A DNA stretch of 49,393 nt from the NCBI GenBank assembly GCA_012837425.1, contig DURE01000007.1:1-49393 (forward strand). Reading direction: 5' to 3'. A program made the translations under genes and the position numbers. The notes under the pieces are model-generated. The model saw only the letters and a program-made list of their open reading frames with translations. It was not told where the DNA came from and did no database searches. This document shows, piece after piece, positions 1 to 7,481 of the stretch (position 1 is the stretch's first letter; every line of letters begins with the position of its first letter). Source of the stretch: Clostridiales bacterium (GTDB lineage Bacteria; Bacillota; Clostridia; Oscillospirales; CAG-272).

Positions 1-107
1 GAGAGCAACAACAGCTCAGAGCGGCGTGAGGTGGCACCGCTGTCTGCTCCTGTCAAGGCAACGGCTGATGCCTCCCCTGCGGCGGTCTTGACAGTACCAG
101 CCATCTG
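1..107 (+). promoter_or_regulatory. possible T-box riboswitch tail, truncated at window edge
   Basis: Bases 17-42 read CAGAGCGGC followed by GAGGTGGCACCGCTG. This resembles the conserved T-box antiterminator region (AGAG-GG ... GGTGGNACCGCG). Just downstream is an inverted repeat, CTGTCAAG at about 52-59 and CTTGACAG at about 100-107, which could be the competing terminator stem. No U-tract follows it and no plus-strand gene follows, since the next sequence is the 3' end of a broken minus-strand gene. It may be the remnant of a leader whose gene was lost. The specifier loop would lie outside the window, so the amino acid cannot be told. Confidence 0.35.
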
Positions 108-129
108 TGCTTGATGGGGAGAAAGAGGC

Positions 130-457
130 TTAAGCAGCCTCCTGCACAATGTGCCTAAAGGAATTTATACACAATTTCGGACTTGACATCAGGTTTGTGT
201 AGCTTATCTCGGTCATCTCTCCCTTATCGTTATAGCTCACGACGGCAAAGTCGACCGATCCGTTGTTGGGGTAATAAGCAAGTCCCACATACAAATAACC
301 GCGGTCGTCAACCGCAAGGCCCTTGGGATGCCCGCTTTCCGTCGGCCTGGGCGTGTATGTAGGCGCCAATCGGAACAGCGGTCTCAAGGTCAAACATATT
401 TACGGCCGAGGTTCCACCAAGCAGGGCTGCGGCCGCGGGTTTTAGTGTCTGTTTCAT
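130..457 (-). pseudogene. broken beta-propeller-like gene fragment
   Basis: An ATG at 457 has a good ribosome binding site (AGAGGG, 5 bases upstream) and opens a frame reading MKQTLKPAAAALLGGTSAVN and then a segment ending IGAYI. Around 345-360 the sense switches to another frame, which reads PRPTESGHPKGLAVDDRGYL and continues through YPNNGSVDFAVVSYNDKGE to a stop at 130. The GHPKGLAVDDRGYLYVG stretch looks like one blade of an NHL/SMP-30-type beta-propeller. Such proteins are normally several hundred residues long, but this reading ends after about 108. A frameshift plus loss of the 3' part is the simplest explanation. The last residues (after NLMSSPK) look unrelated to a propeller and may be sequence read past the break. 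Function unknown. Confidence 0.55.
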
Positions 458-580
458 GGCAACCCTCTTTTCTGTTAGTTTTATGCCTCTATTTAATGCC
501 TCTGCTTACATAATAGCACAACCGCATCCGTATTAATTTTCCTCGCCTGCGGGATGAGTTGCCCGAATTTTTCATGGGAG

Positions 581-1123
581 TTATTTAGCCTTATCAGCAT
601 AATACTCGTGACGCAGAATCGCATAATTGAGCTTGTCAAATTTCTGGCCATTGAGATAAACCGACTCGCGCTCACGGCCTTCAAGCCGAAAACCGCATTT
701 CTGCAGCAGCTTCTGGGCGCCGATGTTGTTCTCAAGCGTGTCGGCATAAATGCGCTCCATGCCCAGATATTCAAATCCGTATTTTAGCATCAGCCTTGTG
801 GCCTGCTCGCCGTAGCTCCTTGAGCGGTTGGTCAGCTTGGCAATAGTCAGCCCTATCGAGCACTTGCGGTTGACCCGGTCTATGTTCTGCAGCGCGATAT
901 CGCCGATGACCCGTTTGTCGTTGAGGAATATACCAAGGCGCACGTTTACCCTGCCCTGCAGCCTCTTAATCTCCTCGAACCATTCAAGCGCCCCCTCGTC
1001 GGAAAGCCCCAGCCTCAGCTCCTCGGCCGGATTGTCAAAGTCGTATTCATAGTCCTTCCAGAGGGTGACGCAGTGCTCGCGTGTCAGCGTGTCAAGATAT
1101 ATGTCCTTTGCCTGCAGCCTCAT
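581..1123 (-). CDS. GNAT family N-acetyltransferase (RimJ/RimL type)
   Basis: A 180-residue GNAT-fold acyltransferase, which transfers an acyl group (usually acetyl) from CoA to an amine. The acetyl-CoA-binding part is seen in SYGEQATRLMLKYGF (the R/Q-x-x-G-x-A-type loop and helix), then GMERIYADTLENNIGAQKLL and KCGFRLEGRERE, the usual end of the RimL/SpeG subgroup. I place the start at the ATG at 1123 (protein begins MRLQAKDI). GGAGG lies 7-8 bases before it, whereas an ATG five codons upstream has no binding site of its own. The gene follows polA on the same strand after about 86 bases and may be read with it. The substrate cannot be told; ribosomal proteins, polyamines or small molecules are all possible for this group. 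Confidence 0.85.
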   Translation of the reverse strand: MRLQAKDIYLDTLTREHCVTLWKDYEYDFDNPAEELRLGLSDEGALEWFEEIKRLQGRVNVRLGIFLNDKRVIGDIALQNIDRVNRKCSIGLTIAKLTNRSRSYGEQATRLMLKYGFEYLGMERIYADTLENNIGAQKLLQKCGFRLEGRERESVYLNGQKFDKLNYAILRHEYYADKAK

Positions 1124-1209
1124 TAGAGCATCCTCCATTCGTATGCTTTGTTTTTTAGCTTATATACCTCACACCGGCAGAGCCGGTTTTACCGTCACAA
1201 TTCCCTGAC

Positions 1210-3723
1210 TTACTTGCAGTCATACCAGGTAGCCCCGCTGTTTACATCGACCAAAAGCGGCACACGGAAGGTCGCCGCCCGCTCCATTTCCTCGCGCAGT
1301 ATCTGCCGGGCCGCCGCAGCGCAGCTTTTGTGAGCCTCGATTAAGAGCTCGTCGTGAACCTGCAGTATCAACCGGGCGTCAATCCCGCACTCCCGGAGCC
1401 TTTTGTGAACGTTTATCATGGCGATTTTTATAATGTCGGCCGCCGAGCCCTGTATCGGGCTGTTCATCGCCACCCGCTCACCGAAGGAGCGCAGGTTGCG
1501 GTTCTGAGCCTTCAGCTCGGGGATATAGCGCCGCCGGCCGAACATTGTGGTGACATACCCGTCCTCATATGCTTTTTTTATTGTGTTTTTCAGGTAGGCG
1601 TCAATCTTCGGGTAGCTGGCAAGATAGCTCTCGATATACCGCTTTGCGGCGGCTACCGATATGCCGAGATCCTGCGAGAGCGAATACTCGCCGATGCCGT
1701 ACATGATACCAAAGTTGACCGCCTTGGCCCGTTTTCGCAGCTCGGGCGTCACCTCGGCGGGGCTGACCCCGAAGACTATTGCCGCCGTGCTGGTGTGGAT
1801 GTCGGCGCCCGAAAGAAAATCCCTTATCATGTTTTCGTCGGCCGATATATTGGCGAGAAGCCGCAGCTCAATCTGTGAATAGTCGGCGTCGATCAAAAGA
1901 TACTCCCTGCTCTCGGGCACGAAAAAGCGGCGCAGCTCGCGCCCGAGTTCGGTGCGCACCGGAATGTTCTGCAGATTCGGCTCGGTTGAGGACAGCCGGC
2001 CGGTTGCGGTTCCGGTCTGCCTGAAGTTGGTGTGCACCCGTGAGCTGCAGTCGGCCTCTCTGAGCAGGCCGTCGACATATGTGCTTTTCAGCTTGGTCAC
2101 CTTGCGGTAATCAAGAATTTCGTCAATTATCGGGTATCCGCGGAGCTTTTCGAGCACCTCAGCGTTGGTTGAAAGGCCGGTTTTGGTCCGCTTTGAGTGG
2201 GGAAGCCCCAAGCGCACAAAGAGAATCTCGGAGAGCTGCTTGGGCGAGTTGATATTGAATTGCCCGCCGGCATAATAATAAATCCGCTCCTCAAGCTCGC
2301 GTGCCGCCATATCGAGCTGCCTGCCGTAGTCGCGTATGCCGTCACAGTCGATTTTAAATCCGGCCAGCTCCATATCGGCCAGCACCCCAGCCAGCGGCAT
2401 TTCTATCTTGTGCAGAAGCCCCGCCTGTCCGCTCTCCTCTGCTGCCCGCTCAAGCACTCCGGCCAGCCTCCAGATGTATACCGGCATCGGTACGCTCTCA
2501 TCAAAATTTGAGCCGAGGTATTCGATAACCAGCCGCGGAATCTCAAAGCTGCTGTCCCCCGAGTTGACGACATAGGCCGCCAGCATGACATCAAGCGCGC
2601 AGCCGCGCCAGTGGCAGCCTAGTTTTGAGAGGGATTTATAGAGCTTCTTGCAGTCATGGCAAATGACCTGCCGACCCGAGAGCAGCTCCAAAAGCGGCGC
2701 TATGTCCCCTTTGTACCCGTATAGCTTCACACCATCATATATCACAAATTCGGAATTGTTCTCTGTAAAATCAAGGGCTATCTTTTCGGATGTGATGTCG
2801 CACAGCCTGTCGGCGCTGATTTCTAAGATTTCGGGTATCTCCTCGGCCACAGCTATTTGCCCGTCAAGGCCGAAGCGCCTGATAAACCCGGCAAACTCCA
2901 GCCGTGTAAACAGCACCTTTGCACGCTCGCGGTCGATGCCTTTGCAGGAGTAGTCAGAAAACCTTATCTCAAGCGGCACGAGGCGGTTTATCTCGGCCAG
3001 CCGACGCGAGACCGTCGCCGACTCCCGGCCCGAGACGAGTTTGTTCTTTACGGACGGCGTCAGCGCGGCGGCCTCGAGCTTTTCATAAAGGTCGTCAAGC
3101 GAGCCGAACTCGGAAATAAGTTTCAGCGCGGTTTTCTCGCCGATGCCCGGCACCCCGGGGATGTTGTCCGAGCTGTCGCCCATGAGCGCCTTGACGTCGA
3201 CAAACTGCCCGGGGCTAATCCCGTATGTTTCAATGAATTTCCCGGTGTCATATTTCACCGTCCCGCTGTTGGTCTCAAGCAGCACGGTGGTATTTCCGTC
3301 GATAAGCTGCAGCGAGTCGCGGTCGCCGGTTACTATATATGTCTCAATTCCGCCCGCCTCTTCCGCCGCCCGCGCAACCGTGCCGAGTATGTCGTCGGCT
3401 TCATAGCCTGCAAGGCTCAGCGGCGCATACCCGAGAATTTCGGCGCACTCTTTTGCAATGTCAAACTGCGCGGCCAGTTCGTCGGGCATCGGGCGGCGCC
3501 CGGCCTTGTATTTATCGTAAAATTCGTGCCTGAAGGTCGGCTCCCTCAGGTCATAGGCGATAACGCAATAATCGGGATTTAAGGCTTCAAGGTGCTTGGC
3601 GAGAATATTCACGGTCCCGTATACAGCGTTGGTCGGCAGCCCGTCCGAGGTGGACAGCGGCCTTATCCCGTAGAACGCGCGGTTGATTATGCTGTTCCCG
3701 TCAACCGCCAGCAGCTTTTTCAT
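1210..3723 (-). CDS. polA: DNA polymerase I
   Basis: Fills gaps and removes RNA primers during replication and repair. Domain order is complete. The N-terminal 5'-3' exonuclease (about 1-290) has AVDGNSIINRAFYG, VTGDRDSLQLI, GDSSDNIPGVPGIGEKTA. A middle domain (about 300-460) follows, then the family A polymerase with motif A DADYSQIELRLLA, motif B RKRAKAVNFGIMYGIGEYSL and motif C LQVHDELL. The 3'-5' proofreading domain looks degenerate: the usual D-x-E of Exo I reads LDFTEN, and Exo II reads HDCKKLYKS without the expected Asn/Asp pair. It is therefore probably inactive, as in Bacillus and Thermus enzymes. Length of about 837 residues is slightly short for the family. The start at 3723 is preferred over 3729 because AGAGG is then 7 bases upstream. 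It has its own promoter. Confidence 0.97.
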   Translation of the reverse strand: MKKLLAVDGNSIINRAFYGIRPLSTSDGLPTNAVYGTVNILAKHLEALNPDYCVIAYDLREPTFRHEFYDKYKAGRRPMPDELAAQFDIAKECAEILGYAPLSLAGYEADDILGTVARAAEEAGGIETYIVTGDRDSLQLIDGNTTVLLETNSGTVKYDTGKFIETYGISPGQFVDVKALMGDSSDNIPGVPGIGEKTALKLISEFGSLDDLYEKLEAAALTPSVKNKLVSGRESATVSRRLAEINRLVPLEIRFSDYSCKGIDRERAKVLFTRLEFAGFIRRFGLDGQIAVAEEIPEILEISADRLCDITSEKIALDFTENNSEFVIYDGVKLYGYKGDIAPLLELLSGRQVICHDCKKLYKSLSKLGCHWRGCALDVMLAAYVVNSGDSSFEIPRLVIEYLGSNFDESVPMPVYIWRLAGVLERAAEESGQAGLLHKIEMPLAGVLADMELAGFKIDCDGIRDYGRQLDMAARELEERIYYYAGGQFNINSPKQLSEILFVRLGLPHSKRTKTGLSTNAEVLEKLRGYPIIDEILDYRKVTKLKSTYVDGLLREADCSSRVHTNFRQTGTATGRLSSTEPNLQNIPVRTELGRELRRFFVPESREYLLIDADYSQIELRLLANISADENMIRDFLSGADIHTSTAAIVFGVSPAEVTPELRKRAKAVNFGIMYGIGEYSLSQDLGISVAAAKRYIESYLASYPKIDAYLKNTIKKAYEDGYVTTMFGRRRYIPELKAQNRNLRSFGERVAMNSPIQGSAADIIKIAMINVHKRLRECGIDARLILQVHDELLIEAHKSCAAAARQILREEMERAATFRVPLLVDVNSGATWYDCK

Positions 3724-3755
3724 TTTCATACCTCTTGTATTTTCACTTCATTGAC

Positions 3756-3785
3756 AGTATACCATTTTTTAGCCGGGAATGTCAA
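3756..3785 (-). promoter_or_regulatory. sigma-A promoter of polA
   Basis: On the minus strand, TTGACA (3785-3780) and TATACT (3761-3756) are separated by 18 bases, about 33 bases ahead of the polA start codon. This is a near-consensus promoter giving a short leader. Confidence 0.8.
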
Positions 3786-3957
3786 GCGGATAAATGGATC
3801 AGGCCGGCAGGCGTATAAAAAACCGACACGGGGCGGTTTTTGGGTTAATATATTTAACTTACGGTTAATATAATTACCGCTTTTGCGCGTTTATCTTCGG
3901 ACTTGTTACATCAAGGCGGATGTATAGCCGATATAATACGATGGCGCGACAAAGAAC

Positions 3958-4161
3958 TTGCGGCAGCGAAAGCCTGTTCGTTCAGAGCTTGCCATAAATG
4001 ACTGCTTTGTACGCGAATATCTGGTGAAGAGGTACGGCACCGAAGACTTATTGGGATGGCTGCTCGATTGGTTATCGGACACAAATCAAAAAGAATATGC
4101 AGAGCTTAGGAAGAATTCTGATTTTATTGCAGTTCTCAATAAGTATAAGGTAACACAATAA
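3958..4161 (+). CDS. small hypothetical protein
   Basis: A 67-residue frame opening with TTG, reading ...AINDCFVREYLVKRYGTEDL and ending NSDFIAVLNKYKVTQ. I recognise no family. In favour of a real gene: protein-like composition with an amphipathic helical pattern, and a strong terminator 7 bases after the stop. Against: no clear ribosome binding site, a TTG start, and an ATG at 3941 lying in a different frame (it reads ARQR, echoing RQRKPVR in this frame). That suggests a frameshift near the start or a decayed gene. A TATAAT at 3932-3937 could be its -10 box, but no -35 box sits at the right distance. Confidence 0.4.
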   Translation: MRQRKPVRSELAINDCFVREYLVKRYGTEDLLGWLLDWLSDTNQKEYAELRKNSDFIAVLNKYKVTQ

Positions 4162-4167
4162 TTAAAG

Positions 4168-4213
4168 GGTGTCCTCGGTCAACGGCCGGGGACACCTGTA
4201 AATAAATTTTTTG
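4168..4213 (+). terminator. rho-independent terminator
   Basis: GGTGTCC (4168-4174) pairs with GGACACC (4190-4196) around a short loop with an inner pairing. It is followed by an A/T-rich stretch ending in TTTTTT. It closes the small gene at 3958. Confidence 0.8.
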
Positions 4214-4254
4214 AAGGCGCACCTCAGGTGCGGGTTAAGTAAGAGGTGATAAGT

Positions 4255-4281
4255 AAAAATCCGAAGACAAAAGTCTTCGGA
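4255..4281 (-). terminator. terminator of the tRNA-Thr/tRNA-Tyr operon
   Basis: CCGAAGAC (4261-4268) and GTCTTCGG (4273-4280) form an 8-bp stem with an AAAA loop (TTTT on the minus strand). On the minus strand it is followed by ATTTTT, so it terminates the tRNA transcript just past tRNA-Tyr. Confidence 0.85.
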
Positions 4282-4285
4282 TTTT

Positions 4286-4370
4286 TGGTGGGGGAAGGTG
4301 GATTCGAACCACCGAAGTCGGTGACAACAGATTTACAGTCTGCCCCCTTTGGCCGCTCGGGAATTCCCCC
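4286..4370 (-). tRNA. tRNA-Tyr (anticodon GTA)
   Basis: On the minus strand the acceptor GGGGGAA pairs with TTCCCCC ahead of an encoded ACCA end. The anticodon arm reads GACTGTAAATC, giving anticodon GTA. The long variable arm of a class II tRNA (TTGTCACCGACTTCGGTG region) and the T-arm GGTTCGAATCC are present. It lies 3 bases downstream of tRNA-Thr and is co-transcribed with it. Confidence 0.96.
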
Positions 4371-4373
4371 GTA

Positions 4374-4448
4374 TGGAGCTGGTGAACGGAGTCGAACCAT
4401 CAACCTGCTGATTACAAATCAGCTGCTCTGCCATTGAGCCACACCAGC
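4374..4448 (-). tRNA. tRNA-Thr (anticodon TGT)
   Basis: On the minus strand the acceptor GCTGGTG pairs with CACCAGC, followed by an encoded TCCA end. The D-arm is GGCTCAATGGCAGAGC, the anticodon arm CTGATTTGTAATCAG gives anticodon TGT, and the T-arm is GGTTCGACTCC. It is first in a two-tRNA transcript. Confidence 0.96.
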
Positions 4449-4541
4449 ATAATCAATGTGCCCCGTCAAACGCCGCCGGTCTTGGGCGGTTTTCGGCCGG
4501 AGCAGTAAAAGCAACCCGAGCCGATCTACACAGCAGGCATC

Positions 4542-4570
4542 ATTATAACACACACGTCCTTTATTGTCAA
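4542..4570 (-). promoter_or_regulatory. consensus sigma-A promoter of the tRNA operon
   Basis: On the minus strand a perfect TTGACA (4570-4565), a 17-base spacer and a perfect TATAAT (4547-4542) lie about 94 bases upstream of tRNA-Thr. This fits a strong stable-RNA promoter. Confidence 0.9.
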
Positions 4571-4623
4571 TATCTTTTCCCGAAAAAATATTGGTTTGTC
4601 AAGCGGTTTTTCGTTTTTTGCGC

Positions 4624-4651
4624 TTTACACAACCAAAATTTGCTGTATAAT
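4624..4651 (+). promoter_or_regulatory. sigma-A promoter of the lipoprotein gene
   Basis: TTTACA (4624-4629), a 16-base spacer and TATAAT (4646-4651). The predicted leader is about 100 bases and G+C-rich, with possible hairpins (GCCGCTGGCCGGGTGGC region). Confidence 0.7.
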
Positions 4652-4756
4652 ATATTACAGATACCGCCACGGCCTGCAGCGCCCGCACCGGGCCTTTGCC
4701 GCTGGCCGGGTGGCCCTTTCGGGTAGACTCATTATACGCTTTGAGAGGCAGTAATC

Positions 4757-5422
4757 ATGCTAAAACGAACAACTGCAGTTTTGTGCTTTCTGGCTGCTTT
4801 TCTGGGGCTTTCCTCTTGCGCGTTTTTCGGCCGGTATACCGAGGTTAAGAGCGACGAATACGCCTGCCGGCTTTACGGATGCAGAATCCTGCGCAGGATT
4901 GAGGTTGTCGCAGACGAACGCACCGTCGCCGTGCTCAGGGTCGGCGACGCGCGCGCCGACCTGCAAAACTGCAACTTTGAGCTGGTCGACCTGAACTTCG
5001 ACGGACACGACGACTTTCGTTTTATCTCGTCACAGCAAAGTGAGGACACAAAATACCGCTGCTGGCTCTGGAACCCCGCAACCAAAACGCTGAGCACCGA
5101 CAGCACGCTCAACTCGCTGCTCTCCCCTGCCATCAATTTTGAAACCAAAACCATCTCGGCACCCTACCGGACCTATACCACAGAGCCCGCGGTCGGAACC
5201 GAGCCCGAGACCTATATCAGCGAGGTCGGGGTTCTCACATACCAGTGGCGACAAGGCCGGCTTACCCCGATAAAAAAGGAATGCCGAACCTATTATTCCG
5301 AGACCGAAATATATTGCGTTGCAACCTGGGACATAAATACCGAGGGTGAGCTTGAGCCCACCATCGAGCGCTGGCTGACCCCCGAGCAATACAGGCGGGC
5401 CGGGTACCAGCCATTTGACTGA
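4757..5422 (+). CDS. putative lipoprotein with a calcium-loop-like motif
   Basis: A 221-residue protein with a lipoprotein signal peptide: MLKRTTAVLCFLAAFLGLSS then Cys21, lipobox LSSC. It would be anchored to the outer face of the membrane. After an N-terminal region it carries VDLNFDGHDDFRF (about 76-88). This fits the D-x-N-x-D-G-x-x-D calcium loop seen in EF-hand, dockerin and FG-GAP-like segments, and it resembles secreted proteins that report a stored value (the LVDLNFDGHDD pattern). No catalytic motif is recognised. The start has GAGAGG about 8 bases upstream. It has its own promoter and stands alone between the tRNA operon and another single gene. Function unknown. Confidence 0.75.
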   Translation: MLKRTTAVLCFLAAFLGLSSCAFFGRYTEVKSDEYACRLYGCRILRRIEVVADERTVAVLRVGDARADLQNCNFELVDLNFDGHDDFRFISSQQSEDTKYRCWLWNPATKTLSTDSTLNSLLSPAINFETKTISAPYRTYTTEPAVGTEPETYISEVGVLTYQWRQGRLTPIKKECRTYYSETEIYCVATWDINTEGELEPTIERWLTPEQYRRAGYQPFD

Positions 5423-5506
5423 CAGTCAGGCCGGTTTGCTCAGCGGCACCTGAAATGTCCGGATTTGGCGCGCGGCAAAATATCACGAAAAGCAACCAAC
5501 TGTATC

Positions 5507-5535
5507 TTGACATTAGCGTTTTGCGGGTGTATAAT
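5507..5535 (+). promoter_or_regulatory. consensus sigma-A promoter
   Basis: TTGACA (5507-5512), 17-base spacer, TATAAT (5530-5535), about 98 bases ahead of the membrane protein gene at 5634. Confidence 0.88.
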
Positions 5536-5633
5536 TGCGCTAAACAAAGCAGTCTTTTCCCTTCATGGCATTTTTCGCGGGTGCTGAATCGCCCCGTACA
5601 GTTTAACCGATACCAAAATGAAAGGCAGCTCAA

Positions 5634-6338
5634 ATGAAAGCTCAGAAAAAACTCGAAGCGTTCTTTTTCCGCAATGATTCCCTGTATGTATTTGGCGGAG
5701 CCTTGCTTGTGGTAGCTTTGTTTTGCGTGTGGATTGCATTTTCCTACCACGCGTATTTTTTGTACTTTTTCGGGTCGGTAGCAGCCCCCGCGGGGCTGGT
5801 CCTATTCATCGCCGGCAGCGTCGGACAGGTCGCTCCCGAGGACATAGACAAAATTGTATCAGACAAACTCTGGGAGTTTGACAATGAGCTGCTTGAGGAT
5901 GTCCGGCTTGCCAAACGCATGTCAAAGCGCGTCAGGCCCGCGAGTATTGCACAGTACGACTACGAGGGCAAAGACCTTAAGTCCAAAAAGTGTAAGGATG
6001 GCTGGCGCACGTCACAGTATACCGCGGTTAAGATTTTCTTTCTTAAGGACGCGCTGAAATTTATCCGCAAAACCGTCTCGGTACTCAATGACGACCCCGA
6101 ATACAACAGCACTGAAGTTGCCGAATATCCGTATTCCGAGCTTGCCGGGGCCGAAATTATCCGCGACACGGTCAAACTTCAGAGCATGAAGCACACATAT
6201 ACAGTCAGGCGCGCGCGGCTCAAACTGACCACTACCGACGGCAGGACAGTCCTTTTGGTTCAGGTCGGCGACGATGTCGATTCCGACGCGCTTGCTGACA
6301 ACATAAATAAGCTTATCAGCGGCAGGTATTCGGGTTGA
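5634..6338 (+). CDS. membrane protein of unknown function
   Basis: A 234-residue protein with two hydrophobic segments near the N terminus (about 17-40, GGALLVVALFCVWIAFSYHA, and 43-63, FFGSVAAPAGLVLFIAGSVG). A soluble cytoplasmic or surface domain of about 170 residues follows, rich in charged residues, with a beta-strand-like end (RLKLTTTDGRTVLLVQVGDD). I recognise no family. A single-gene transcript is likely, since it has its own strong promoter and a strong terminator directly after the stop. The C-terminal part could be a PH-like or lipid-contacting domain given the strand pattern, but this is only a guess from composition. Confidence 0.75.
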   Translation: MKAQKKLEAFFFRNDSLYVFGGALLVVALFCVWIAFSYHAYFLYFFGSVAAPAGLVLFIAGSVGQVAPEDIDKIVSDKLWEFDNELLEDVRLAKRMSKRVRPASIAQYDYEGKDLKSKKCKDGWRTSQYTAVKIFFLKDALKFIRKTVSVLNDDPEYNSTEVAEYPYSELAGAEIIRDTVKLQSMKHTYTVRRARLKLTTTDGRTVLLVQVGDDVDSDALADNINKLISGRYSG

Positions 6339-6343
6339 TATAA

Positions 6344-6380
6344 AACCGGGCGGCGAAACTAAGCCGCCCGGTTAGTTTTA
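6344..6380 (+). terminator. rho-independent terminator
   Basis: AACCGGGCGGC (6344-6354) and GCCGCCCGGTT (6363-6373) form an 11-bp stem with an 8-base loop, followed by AGTTTTA. It ends the 5634 gene 5 bases after its stop codon. Confidence 0.9.
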
Positions 6381-6427
6381 TCACATATAAGCACAGCGCA
6401 AAATTACACAAAAGGAACAAGAAACCA

Positions 6428-7249
6428 ATGGAGACGGTATATGCCCCGAATGGCGTCGTATATCTGAAATCCGGACTGATCCCCTGCACTCACGGCTTTG
6501 CAACCCGTGTCGGCGGCATTAGCCGGGTCAGGCACACAGCCTCGCTTAACCTTGCCTTTGGCCGGGGAGACAACGAGGCGACGGTGCTGCAGAATCTTGA
6601 GCTGTTCGGCAAGGCCGCTGGGTTTGACCCGCAGAGCGTCATATCGCTGCGCCAGGTTCACTCCTCTTGCGTCCGCACAGTCACCGCCTCAGACAGGGGG
6701 CTGGGTTACTACATCCAAAGCGACTTCTGCTGCGACGGATATGTGACCGACGACCCGCGCGTAACACTCGGTGTGAAAACCGCAGACTGCGTACCGGTCC
6801 TGCTCTGCGCTCTCGACAGCGGCGGCAGGCCATTCGTCGTCGCCGCGATTCACGCCGGCTGGCGCGGAACCCTGGCAAAAATTGCCGAAAACGGTGTTGG
6901 TGCGATGATTAGGCTAGGCGTCCGTCCCGAGCAGATTTTTGCCGCTATTGGTCCGGCTATCGGGCAGTGCTGCTTTGAAATTGACGCAAGCCTGAAGGAC
7001 GAGTTTTTCGCTAAATTTGGAGAGGAGGTCTGCTCCGAATTTATCCGCCCCTCGGAGAGGAGCCCCCGAAAGTGGCACGCCGACCTGAAGAGGCTGAATG
7101 CCAACCTGCTTCACGCCTGCGGTGTCCCCGCCGGCAACATCGACATCTCATGCGCCTGCACCTGCTGCAACCCCGAATTATTCTACTCCCACCGGCGGGA
7201 CCGGGAGAGACGCGGGACCATGCTATCGGTGATAAACCTGACGACTTGA
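6428..7249 (+). CDS. pgeF: peptidoglycan editing factor PgeF / polyphenol oxidase family
   Basis: Member of the YfiH/PgeF (laccase-domain) family, zinc proteins with purine nucleoside phosphorylase and deaminase activity or a role in cell-wall precursor editing. The metal-site pattern is complete: His in SLRQVHSS (about residue 78), Cys in VKTADCVPVLL (about 121), His in AAIHAGWRGT (about 141), and the late Cys-rich CACTCCNPELFYSHRRD that closes this family. The length of 273 residues is normal. A weak AAAAGGA lies about 10 bases before the ATG. It is a single gene with a terminator upstream and a hairpin region downstream. The cellular role in Clostridia is inferred from the family only. Confidence 0.93.
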   Translation: METVYAPNGVVYLKSGLIPCTHGFATRVGGISRVRHTASLNLAFGRGDNEATVLQNLELFGKAAGFDPQSVISLRQVHSSCVRTVTASDRGLGYYIQSDFCCDGYVTDDPRVTLGVKTADCVPVLLCALDSGGRPFVVAAIHAGWRGTLAKIAENGVGAMIRLGVRPEQIFAAIGPAIGQCCFEIDASLKDEFFAKFGEEVCSEFIRPSERSPRKWHADLKRLNANLLHACGVPAGNIDISCACTCCNPELFYSHRRDRERRGTMLSVINLTT

Positions 7250-7481
7250 GGTATAATGAGCGCGCTTGGACTTCTTGAAAGAAGTTTCTTCCAACCTAGT
7301 TATTAGTTAGAAAATAGACACTAGTAGATGCGAGGGATACGAGAGTACGTTGACACCGGAGCGCGCCGGGTTAGCGCGCCCTAAAATAGATTAAAGGCGC
7401 GGCGGGCGCCGCAGTTTTTATATAACGAAAACGCCGTCCGCGGAGCCGAAAGGCTGACGTGGACGGCGCAAATTTATCTGG
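7250..7481. other. non-coding gap with hairpins
   Basis: No convincing gene. It holds a partial ACTTCTT...AAGAAGT palindrome at about 7269-7290 (see the repeat family finding), a GC-rich GCGCGCC / GGCGCG pairing at about 7357-7380, and GCGGC-GGGC-GCCGC followed by AGTTTTTAT at about 7399-7420. The last could terminate pgeF on the plus strand. Confidence 0.5.
7432..7468 (-). terminator. terminator-like hairpin behind the decayed SBP gene
   Basis: CGCCGTCC (7432-7439) pairs with GGACGGCG (7461-7468). On the minus strand the stem is followed by TTTTCGTTATATAAAAA. It sits just beyond the stop of the pseudogene at 7482 and is probably its original terminator. Confidence 0.6.

Noticed and set aside
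2857-3582. Long plus-strand frame opposite polA
   Set aside because: Shadow of a G+C-rich coding strand; polA is certain and the shadow has no motifs.
4246-4437. Open frame reading GEGGFEPPKS and GERSRT
   Set aside because: This is the well-known false frame produced by translating tRNA genes on the opposite strand.
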